A DNA stretch of 62,475 nt from Nitrospirota bacterium (lineage in GTDB: Bacteria; Nitrospirota; Nitrospiria; Nitrospirales; NS-4). The notes beneath the pieces are model-generated. The model saw only the letters and a list, made by a program, of their open reading frames with translations, was not told where the DNA came from and searched no databases. The stretch spans positions 1 through 62,475 of the forward strand of contig VBOG01000117.1 of NCBI GenBank assembly GCA_005877815.1, read 5' to 3'. Numbering within the stretch: position 1 is the first letter of the stretch; the number at the start of each line of letters is the position of its first letter. A program made the translations under genes and the position numbers. This document shows positions 46,355-53,441 of the stretch, one piece after another.

Positions 46355-47301
46355 GTGACGGAAACCGCTGTCCCACGCTCTGCTGCTGAGCGCCTGACCG
46401 CTTCGATCGCTGACATGACAGCGAGCCCGTCGGTAGCCGAGGCCAAAGACCCGCCCGAACCACCGCGAACGGCCCGAGCAAAGGCCTCAAGCTCTCCGAC
46501 CAGAGACCTGACGAGCGGATTTTCCCCCTTCGGTCTCAACCTCGCGATGATTCCCCAGACGAGTCCCCCTCGCCGATACGATGCCCGCACGCGCCCATTC
46601 ACCTCTGAGACTTCCATCCGCTCACGGTAAGGACGGTTGGTTGAGCAGGTCACAACAGCTCGCCCGCGGCTTAGCTCAAGCTCGAATTCGGCATGCTGTT
46701 CCTCCAGTGAGAGCGTGCGTGTCGAACGGACCTCGCTCGCTGTCAGCCACCGAGCAAGATCGATGAGGTGAGGACCAAGATCCAGGAGAGCATCGTCCCG
46801 CATGTCGAACGGCTTCCATGCCTTTCTTCGGTAATGGAGTTCCAGACGAACGTCCAGCATTCCATTACGTGGCACGTTGATCCTGAGTCGCGCGAGATCT
46901 GGATCGAAACGCCGATTGAACGCAATCCAGGGTCTTGGAGTGTGATCGAGGAGAGCCTCGGCCTCACTCAGATCAATCCCGGGCGGCTTTTCCAGGAGTA
47001 CCGGCAGCTTCGCCTGTGCGGCCGCAGCAGCATCGGCCAGATGGCAGCGGGTCGGAGTCGAAATAATGACCGCTTCCACCGCTCCAGCCCCTATCAACTC
47101 CTGGATCGTGTTGTAGACAGGCAACTCCGGCGCGATCTGCTTGCAACGGAGTGGATTGGCGTCCGCGACGCCGACCAAGGCGACCCCTGACGCCCGCCGG
47201 AACGCCGGAATGTAGCCGAACTCTGCCAGACGGCCGCAACCGACAAGGCCAATCCGGACGGGATACTTCAAGTCAGACTTGTTCGGTTGATCCCTCTGCA
47301 T
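46351..47301 (-). CDS. Gfo/Idh/MocA family oxidoreductase
   Basis: About 316 residues from the Met at 47301; a longer frame reaches 47439 inside the upstream glycosyltransferase, without homology. IGLVGCGRLAEFGYIPAF is the dinucleotide loop, ISTPTRCHLADAAAAAQAKLPVLLEKPPGIDLSEA has the EKP Lys, and DLGPHLIDLARWL is the C-terminal domain helix with the catalytic-type His. Likely acts on an activated sugar. Its ATGA overlap with paralogue 3 couples it to the pseudoenzyme block. Confidence 0.85.
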   Translation of the reverse strand: MQRDQPNKSDLKYPVRIGLVGCGRLAEFGYIPAFRRASGVALVGVADANPLRCKQIAPELPVYNTIQELIGAGAVEAVIISTPTRCHLADAAAAAQAKLPVLLEKPPGIDLSEAEALLDHTPRPWIAFNRRFDPDLARLRINVPRNGMLDVRLELHYRRKAWKPFDMRDDALLDLGPHLIDLARWLTASEVRSTRTLSLEEQHAEFELELSRGRAVVTCSTNRPYRERMEVSEVNGRVRASYRRGGLVWGIIARLRPKGENPLVRSLVGELEAFARAVRGGSGGSLASATDGLAVMSAIEAVRRSAAERGTAVSVT

Positions 47302-47392
47302 GATTTCGAATCCCCTAACCGCGCACTGCCCTTCGCACAGAAACGCGCGATCGCGCTGAAAATACCGATGCAACCACCTTCGAACACAGGCG

Positions 47393-48628
47393 CTATGAAA
47401 TCTTCTCCACCAGCATTTTCTGTCTTCGAGCTGTCGCAATTTGCTTGATCAGTTCCAAGTAATGCTGAATATGAGGCTCTGCACGCCATTTGTGTTGGAG
47501 TGCTTCATAGCCACGGCGTCCTAACGCGTCCCGTAAGTTCTGATCTCCCCAAAACTGGTCCATGGCGCGGAGGAGTTCTTTTTCCGTGTCGTAGACATAC
47601 CCGCCACCACTTTCTTCGATGACCTTCGGCATCCCACCTCTATTTCTCACAATGACAGGAGTACGTTGTGCGAACGATTCAAGAATGACTATCCCAAAGA
47701 CCTCATACCACAGGGAAGGAACGATCGTTGCCACGGCCTGCTCATACAGGATGCGGAGCTCTTCACCCGACTGATACCTCAAGAACTTGATGTTTGGAGA
47801 ATCCTGAGCCATTCGACGGAGCGCGGGTTCATAATCACCGACACCAACAACCCAGAGCTGGGCTTTCTCGTAATGGCGGAACAGTGGGATCAGGGTTTGG
47901 AGGCCTTTGATTTTCTCCAGACGCCCAACGAAAAGAAAATACGGGGTTTGGCGCCTAGAACGCAGGGCTGTGACCTCACCGCCCTGCCACCGTGATGTGA
48001 AATAGGGCAGTTCGACAATCGGCACCTTCAGACCCATTTCAAGGTGCTTATTCTTCGTAAATTCGCTTGGGGCGAGAAACAGATCAACGTGTTTCACCGA
48101 CTCCGCTATCATATCCGTATACCGCCAGAACTGGAGCGGACGCCGATGAATGAGCGTGCAAGATAAACATTGCTGATGAGTGCACGCTTCACGGTTGAAC
48201 TTGAACAGCATGTGGGTTGGGCAGACCAGCCAGTACTCATGGAGAGTATAGAGTTTGATGCCTCGCCCATATTGGAGAATCTTCGGTCCTCCGACCAAGG
48301 AAATATTGTGGTAGTGGATGACATCAAATGGTTTCTTTAAAATTTCCTCAAGCCGCGAAGACTTTAAGATCGGGCGTCCTGTCTGATGAGTTGCGAGGGG
48401 AGAGAAAAGCCCCAGAGGGCTCTTCAACGCATGCACGGTTACGTTGGGATGGTCTGAGTACGTTGTTGATGGTGCTCGACCACCCATAATGTGATAGGCA
48501 TCCGTGCAATGGACCACCTCGACGTAATGGCCGCGCTTCGCCAACTCGTTGGACAGTTGGTGAACGAAAATACCATCTCCTCCAAAATTGTAGGGGGGAT
48601 AGAAGGTGGTGACCATGCAGAAACGCAT
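47393..48628 (-). CDS. Family 4 glycosyltransferase
   Basis: 411 residues. GT-B fold: FYPPYNFGGDGIFVHQLSNELAKRGH at the N-terminus; donor domain with YFLFVGRLEKIKGLQTLIPLF and PSLWYEVFGIVILESFAQRTPVIV (E-x7-E type). A Cys-rich insertion, CTHQQCLSCTLIHRR, lies about one third in and is typical of a GT4 subgroup. Its DNA looks more AT-rich than the housekeeping genes to the left. Sugar and acceptor unknown. Confidence 0.9.
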   Translation of the reverse strand: MRFCMVTTFYPPYNFGGDGIFVHQLSNELAKRGHYVEVVHCTDAYHIMGGRAPSTTYSDHPNVTVHALKSPLGLFSPLATHQTGRPILKSSRLEEILKKPFDVIHYHNISLVGGPKILQYGRGIKLYTLHEYWLVCPTHMLFKFNREACTHQQCLSCTLIHRRPLQFWRYTDMIAESVKHVDLFLAPSEFTKNKHLEMGLKVPIVELPYFTSRWQGGEVTALRSRRQTPYFLFVGRLEKIKGLQTLIPLFRHYEKAQLWVVGVGDYEPALRRMAQDSPNIKFLRYQSGEELRILYEQAVATIVPSLWYEVFGIVILESFAQRTPVIVRNRGGMPKVIEESGGGYVYDTEKELLRAMDQFWGDQNLRDALGRRGYEALQHKWRAEPHIQHYLELIKQIATARRQKMLVEKIS

Positions 48629-48731
48629 CGAGAGGTCCTGACGTTATTGGCTAATTACCACTTGAGTTCCCGACTCTCGAATCAAACCTTTCGTTCCTCA
48701 TTCAATCGCACTCTGGATTGCCGCCGACTGA

Positions 48732-49730
48732 CTATTTCTTGATGCAGATCACATGAAACAACGGACCGAACAGGTAGACCAGCCATTTCGTCAAGGGGTA
48801 GTCTTTGAGCGCATGATAGACCGGCACGGCGGCGCGGGCCCAGGCTGGCAATCGTGCTGTATGTTCAGAGGAGAGTGCGGGAAGGATGATTTGCCACCGG
48901 CTAATCCGTGTTTGACCGAGCAGTCGTCGAATTTCAAACCAGTTGAGAAGGCTGACATTCCGATAGGGAACATTCCGCACCAGCGCGACATAGCGTTCAC
49001 GCCATGCCTTTGGCAAGAATCCAACCCCCCACACATTCACATGCGGCTCAGGGGTGAGGCTCCACCTGTTTGGCGTGGCTAGAAAGATTGCGCCACCTGA
49101 CACCAACACCCGATAGGCTTCGCGCATGACTTGGACCGGGTTCTCGACATGCTCGATGACATCGCTGCCAACAACCAGGTGAAATGATTCATGAGAAAAT
49201 GGAAGAGATTCGGCGCTCGCACTGATCACGATGGCCTGTCGGCCGGTATCTTCTAGTTGCTTCTTGGCCAGGATCAGGCGGGGCAGGCTGATATCCAGCC
49301 CGACCACGGTCTGAAACACGTCGGCTGCGGCGACGAGAAATTCGCCTGTCCCACAGCCGATTTCGAGGAATTGGCCTCGGGCGGACAACGCACCGAGGCG
49401 CTGCATTTCAGCCAACGAACTTTTCGCACGCACCACACCACCTTCGATATGGACTCGGCGCCTTGCCCTAAGACTAGACGGCACAGCGGGACTCAGACTC
49501 CGATCGAGCTCAACCAGTTCTGCGAATGAACGGTTGGGGTATTCAGCGAGAAGACGCGCGATCAAAGCTTGTTCCGTAACTGACTGAACTAACTGATCCG
49601 TATATACACGAAGGTCTGGAATGCCCAACGTCACGGGGTAGGAGCGCTGATCGCGCGCACAGACGTATGCTTCCGATTCGCGCCGCAACGGACCCTGACA
49701 GAGCGGACAGATAAATTCGATTACCTGCAT
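48732..49730 (-). CDS. SAM-dependent methyltransferase with Trm112-like N-terminus
   Basis: 332 residues. The first 40 form a Trm112-like zinc-binding module (FICPLCQGPLRRESEAYVCARDQRSYPVTLGIPDLR). The class I methyltransferase core starts near residue 117 (FLEIGCGTGEFLVAAADVF, motif I), with VGLDISLPRLILAKKQL and SFHLVVGSDVIEHVENP. The C-terminus is hydrophobic (PLTKWLVYLFGPLFHVICI) and may lie on the membrane. Such proteins often methylate lipid or sugar intermediates in glycan clusters; the target is unknown. Confidence 0.85.
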   Translation of the reverse strand: MQVIEFICPLCQGPLRRESEAYVCARDQRSYPVTLGIPDLRVYTDQLVQSVTEQALIARLLAEYPNRSFAELVELDRSLSPAVPSSLRARRRVHIEGGVVRAKSSLAEMQRLGALSARGQFLEIGCGTGEFLVAAADVFQTVVGLDISLPRLILAKKQLEDTGRQAIVISASAESLPFSHESFHLVVGSDVIEHVENPVQVMREAYRVLVSGGAIFLATPNRWSLTPEPHVNVWGVGFLPKAWRERYVALVRNVPYRNVSLLNWFEIRRLLGQTRISRWQIILPALSSEHTARLPAWARAAVPVYHALKDYPLTKWLVYLFGPLFHVICIKK

Positions 49731-49820
49731 GGCCTTTTCTCTCTGGATCTCTCAGGCGTCACGACCGAACCTGTGCAACTGAGACAACTCCACACCGCCG
49801 TAATGCACGGCCCACACGTC

Positions 49821-50129
49821 TTACTTCAGCCGAATGCCGACAACCTTGTTATAAATCGTGCCGATGGCCCAACCGACCACTCCGCCGGTCAGGGCTCCGT
49901 AGAACAGTCCCACGAGACTCCCAGTCCAGGTTACGGAATAGCCAACAAAGTAGTTCGAGAGTAACTGAAGATGTCGTCCAGCCTGTGGACCATCTTTGAT
50001 GACGAGCCAGGCCGTCATGATAAATAGGCCAAGCCCTCCGATCAGCGCACCGACGAGAGCCAGCACCCCGGCACGAATCCTTGCGACAGCCTGGCTAATC
50101 TCTTCTCTCGTCGTTGGGTGTGATGCCAT
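49821..50129 (-). CDS. Small membrane protein homologous to the flavoprotein's C-terminal domain
   Basis: 102 residues with two predicted membrane segments (LALVGALIGGLGLFIMTAWLV; a second Gly-rich one after SLVGLFYGALTGGVVGWAIGTI). The stretch LGLFIMTAWLVIKDGP / YFVGYSVTWTGSLVG matches the C-terminal part of the upstream flavoprotein (LGIFIATAILLVRGGP / YYVFGFEVTWTGAFVG) in order and spacing. So this is a free-standing copy of that domain. The shared Y-x-x-G-[YF]-x-V-TWTG motif is the best signature. Function unknown. Confidence 0.75.
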   Translation of the reverse strand: MASHPTTREEISQAVARIRAGVLALVGALIGGLGLFIMTAWLVIKDGPQAGRHLQLLSNYFVGYSVTWTGSLVGLFYGALTGGVVGWAIGTIYNKVVGIRLK

Positions 50130-50158
50130 AACTCCGATCCTTGGTTCTGTAACCCTGG

Positions 50159-52000
50159 TTACACCTTATCCAGGAGATTACGACGGGTTTCGGCTTCGCC
50201 CCGCCACCGCATGAATTGCGCGTAGGCCTTCAATCCACGGTTGCGAACTGATGCGCTCAGGTACCCTAACCCAAATCCCCAGAGTCCTACTTCCCCAAAC
50301 CCCACGAATGCACCAGTCCAAGTCACCTCGAAACCAAACACATAATATCGAAGCAAGGACAACATGGGACCGACCACGGGCCCACCTCGGACCAACAGGA
50401 TCGCCGTCGCGATGAAGATGCCGAGCCCACTGACAACACCCACAGCCACGCCCAAAGCGAGCGGGTCCAACCTTGCAAAGGCAGCCTCGATTACCTCATC
50501 CTCTGGCTCGCCCATTGTCTCGCCGACCGTCACAGCGACTCGTAGTGGCACCAATCGATCTCCGGCATTCAGTTGAGCGACCCGTCCTTCTTCGTGATAT
50601 TCCTTCTCGGTATTGACCGCCCATACATCGTGCCGTTCACCCGCAATGTTGCGAGCCGCATAGACACCCGTCAGCATCGAGTGGTCTTGGTTGTTGTACC
50701 GGTGCAACCCGTTCCGCCCGATGGTCTGGAAATTCGAGAGCGCCTCCAGGTACTGCCGGACGGTTTTTACGCTTTCCTGATAATTTTGGTCGTAGACCGG
50801 ATAGGCCTTTTCCATACGGACAACCGTCCCGTCTTTGACCTCGCGCCGATCGATCAACCCTAGTTGGGCACATTCCCGAATGCCGAGGTCAATGAGCCGC
50901 TCCTCCGGCCATGACCATTCCTCATCCTTATCCCACAAGAAGTATTCCAAGCCGAGTGAGGTCCTCGACGGATCCGGCACCATGTATGGGCTCCAGTTTT
51001 TGTAATTTTGGATCCGTCCGAGTTTGACCTCCGGCGAATGGATGTAAAGCCAGTTGTCGGGAAAGACCGATTCACGATCCACTACCAATACCACCGTCAG
51101 GTAATCCCGATAGCGCAGTCGCTGCGCCGCCTGGACAACTTCTTCAGGCGGTAAGGGGTCCAGGGCAAGAATGAGCTCACGGAGGGGCATGGTCGAAATA
51201 AAATGCGTGCCCTCATAGTCTACTTGTTCACCCGTTGGAGTTCGACCGGACACACATTGTATGCGTCCATTTCGGTGCCGGATCCGCTCGACCTTCACCC
51301 CCCGTAAGATCCGAGAACCACAGACTGCGACCAACAATTCACACCGTTCCCACATCATTCCTGGGCCGAAGCGCGGGTAGTGGAATTGCTCAATCAGCGA
51401 CGTCATCGTCTGCCCATCCATCGCCTGTTTCGCGCCGAACAAGGCATTGCGGAGGGCTTGTTTCAGCGACAGATTTTTGATCCGCTGCGCCGCCCAGTCC
51501 GCCGAGATCTCCGCACAAGGAATGCCCCAGACCTTTTCCGTGTAGGTCTTGAAGAAGATCTGGTACAGACGATGGCCGAAGCGATTAGACACCCACTCTT
51601 CGAAGGTCCTTGGGTTGTGAATATGAAAGAATTTTGTTTTGAGGTAGCTCAAGCCGATAAGGAACGATTCGATTGGTCCTAGTCCTATCAATGCGTTCAC
51701 CGGCTTGAGCGGGTAGTCGAAGAAATGCTGCTTGTAGTAGATGCGGGAAATTCGTGGACGAAGGAGAAAGTCCTCGCCAAGAATTTCTTGCCACAGATCG
51801 TTTATCAACGGGACCTTGGAGAAAAATCGATGCCCGCCGATGTCGAAGCGGTACCCGCGATAGTTGGCCGTGCGAGCCAGCCCACCTACTTGCTCGCTGG
51901 CTTCGAGCACGGTGGATGTGACTCCGCGCTTGGCCAGTTCATAGGCTGTCGTAAGCCCCGCCGGTCCCGCACCGATAATGACAACGGATTCCTGGCTCAT
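50159..52000 (-). CDS. FAD-dependent oxidoreductase (UDP-galactopyranose mutase / amine-oxidase-like) with C-terminal membrane domain
   Basis: About 613 residues from the Met at 52000. FAD loop VVIIGAGPAGLTTAYELAKRG, then EASEQVGGLARTANYRGYRFDIGGHRFFSK, family block TYTEKVWGIPCAEISADWAAQRI, and a late GLHRYNNQDHSMLTGVYAARN. This is the protoporphyrinogen-oxidase/UGM-like group found in polysaccharide clusters. After residue about 500 comes an acidic linker and a two-helix membrane domain (ALGVAVGVVSGLGIFIATAILL and after TWTGAFVGFGEVGLWGFGLGYL) that is also encoded alone by the next gene. The frame extends upstream into the GT2 gene. Confidence 0.85.
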   Translation of the reverse strand: MSQESVVIIGAGPAGLTTAYELAKRGVTSTVLEASEQVGGLARTANYRGYRFDIGGHRFFSKVPLINDLWQEILGEDFLLRPRISRIYYKQHFFDYPLKPVNALIGLGPIESFLIGLSYLKTKFFHIHNPRTFEEWVSNRFGHRLYQIFFKTYTEKVWGIPCAEISADWAAQRIKNLSLKQALRNALFGAKQAMDGQTMTSLIEQFHYPRFGPGMMWERCELLVAVCGSRILRGVKVERIRHRNGRIQCVSGRTPTGEQVDYEGTHFISTMPLRELILALDPLPPEEVVQAAQRLRYRDYLTVVLVVDRESVFPDNWLYIHSPEVKLGRIQNYKNWSPYMVPDPSRTSLGLEYFLWDKDEEWSWPEERLIDLGIRECAQLGLIDRREVKDGTVVRMEKAYPVYDQNYQESVKTVRQYLEALSNFQTIGRNGLHRYNNQDHSMLTGVYAARNIAGERHDVWAVNTEKEYHEEGRVAQLNAGDRLVPLRVAVTVGETMGEPEDEVIEAAFARLDPLALGVAVGVVSGLGIFIATAILLVRGGPVVGPMLSLLRYYVFGFEVTWTGAFVGFGEVGLWGFGLGYLSASVRNRGLKAYAQFMRWRGEAETRRNLLDKV

Positions 52001-52004
52001 CGCG

Positions 52005-53063
52005 TCACTCTGACCGTGAACCTGAGTGGGGCCGCTCCAAAGAGACGAGAGACGCGGGTCTCCCTTGGTCACGGCCATGGCTGAGCATATGGCGGGTAGT
52101 CCCGATTGCAAAGGCAAGACCGCTGTAGAAAAAGTAGAGCCAGTGCCATGGGATGGCTTGCAGGGCAAATCGGAGTCCCCGTTTTTTTATAAAAAACCGG
52201 TACAGCGGAGCATTGAGCGTCAGGAGCAACAGCGCCATCAGGCCGGCTACCGCCCATACCTGAGAGTGCCAGGAGGTAAGAGCCAAAGAGCTGAGAAGCC
52301 CGAAAGTCAGGATCACGCTCAAACGCCCGGACATGCCTGTATTCAGATCGTTGATAAAATTGCGATCGCTGAGGATGAGCTCAGTCCATGGTAACGCCCG
52401 CTGGAAAAAATCGGCCTTCAACATCGCCACGACTTCCCAGCGTTTCCAATGTTTGATCTGGAGGGATTTGCACAGCCGAATTCTGTGGCCGGCTCTTCTG
52501 AGCCGGCACCCCAGCTCGATGTCTTCTATGGACGGTTTGTAATAGTGTTCGACAAAGCCACCCATTGCTAGGAACACGTCCCGTCGGATGGCCCCGCATG
52601 CGCCCCAGAAGGTCGAGGCATCTTCGCCTCCGGTCTGGTGGACGTAGTGGTGCAACAGGTTTCTGTACTGCGACAGAAAGTTCGTTTCGCCTGGCTCATC
52701 ATCATATGACCCAAAGAGAGCCGCGAGATATGGGTCTCGCTTGAACACCGTCACCACCTGACCCACCGCATCGGGCGGAATTGTCACATCGGCATCGACA
52801 AAGAAGAGGAGATCGCTTTCGGCTGCGCGGGCCCCCAAGTTCCGCGCCCGGCCCGGGCCTCCAGGTGAGGGAAATCTAAGCACCTGTGCGCCAAATTCCT
52901 TGGCCAGTTCTCCGGAACCGTCCGTGTCCCCATCAGCGACTACAATGATTTCAGTGGGGGGAGGAAGGGCTTCAAGCAAGCTCACCAGGCATCGTCTGAA
53001 GTTCGCTCCGCCATTGTAGACCGGTACGATTATTGAGATGGTCAACTCAGCAGAAGAATACAT
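52005..53063 (-). CDS. Family 2 glycosyltransferase with C-terminal membrane helices
   Basis: 352 residues. GT-A core: ISIIVPVYNGGANFRRCLVSLL, EIIVVADGDTDGS, GGPGRARNLGARAAESDLLFFVDADVTIPP (DxD), WGACGAIRRDVFLAMGGF and SIEDIELGCRLRRAGHRI (catalytic base region). Two to three membrane segments follow (VILTFGLLSSLALTSW; VWAVAGLMALLLLTL). It probably works at the inner face of the membrane on a lipid-linked glycan. First gene of the long leftward operon. Confidence 0.9.
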   Translation of the reverse strand: MYSSAELTISIIVPVYNGGANFRRCLVSLLEALPPPTEIIVVADGDTDGSGELAKEFGAQVLRFPSPGGPGRARNLGARAAESDLLFFVDADVTIPPDAVGQVVTVFKRDPYLAALFGSYDDEPGETNFLSQYRNLLHHYVHQTGGEDASTFWGACGAIRRDVFLAMGGFVEHYYKPSIEDIELGCRLRRAGHRIRLCKSLQIKHWKRWEVVAMLKADFFQRALPWTELILSDRNFINDLNTGMSGRLSVILTFGLLSSLALTSWHSQVWAVAGLMALLLLTLNAPLYRFFIKKRGLRFALQAIPWHWLYFFYSGLAFAIGTTRHMLSHGRDQGRPASLVSLERPHSGSRSE

Positions 53064-53178
53064 TGTCCTTTGAACCTTCTCACTCGCCCTGTGAGTGCGC
53101 GGTCATGGCCTAAGAGGCGCCGTGTCATACCAAAGCCACGCTGGAACTCTTAACGGGGGACAGCCAAGAACCTTCAGT

Positions 53179-53208
53179 AAAATACGACTACCCTTGCGGA
53201 AATACCAA
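53179..53208 (-). promoter_or_regulatory. Possible promoter of the 13-gene glycan operon
   Basis: On the minus strand TTGGTA (53208-53203), 18-base spacer, TATTTT (53184-53179); four of six matches in each box. It would give a leader of about 108 bases before the GT2 start at 53063. Confidence 0.3.
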
Positions 53209-53413
53209 GCCCCCCGGCGGGTGAGTTTATGAGCCTACAGGAAAAACATGTGGAACAACAATGAACAACAATGCCTACGGAAGGAGTTGTCAAGCCAAAA
53301 TAGAAATGTCCGGGATAGGTGGCGGCGGCCGCCGCGTGTTCGTTCAGGCAGGGGCGCTTGCGCCACGGATGATCCGGCGTCGGCTTGACCAGGCGCCTGG
53401 CGTCATAATGAAT

Positions 53414-53439
53414 CCCCCTCACCCTCCCCTCTCCCTAAC
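53414..53439. repeat. CCCTCACCC-type repetitive element, copy A
   Basis: CCCCCTCACCCTCCCCTCTC followed by CCTAA, the conserved left half of the widespread CCCTCACCC intergenic repeat. The matching right arm is missing here. Similar text recurs at 53557-53593. Confidence 0.5.
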
Positions 53440-53441
53440 CG

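Larger units (their letters stand above)
53064..53441. other. 378-base gap upstream of the glycan operon
   Basis: I see no convincing gene. It holds a possible leftward promoter (53179-53208), a tandem 10-base repeat AACAACAATG x2 (about 53253-53272), a GC-rich patch near 53318-53335, and one CCCTCACCC-type element (53414-53439). The minus-strand leader segment between about 53150 and 53230 has short complementary blocks (CTTG / CAAG) but fits no riboswitch I know. Confidence 0.5.

Noticed and set aside
53064-53260. Riboswitch (c-di-GMP type) upstream of the glycan operon
   Set aside because: The GC-rich hairpin-like text was suggestive, but none of the conserved core sequences of GEMM or other classes I know can be matched.
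53064-53260. Sigma-54 promoter for the glycan operon
   Set aside because: No GG-N10-GC pair of -24/-12 form with the needed context was found on the minus strand; the TTGGTA/TATTTT pair fits sigma-70 better.
53174-53422. 82-residue minus-strand frame upstream of the glycan operon
   Set aside because: It has no ribosome site, a Cys/His-rich but pattern-free sequence, and covers repeats and the probable promoter.
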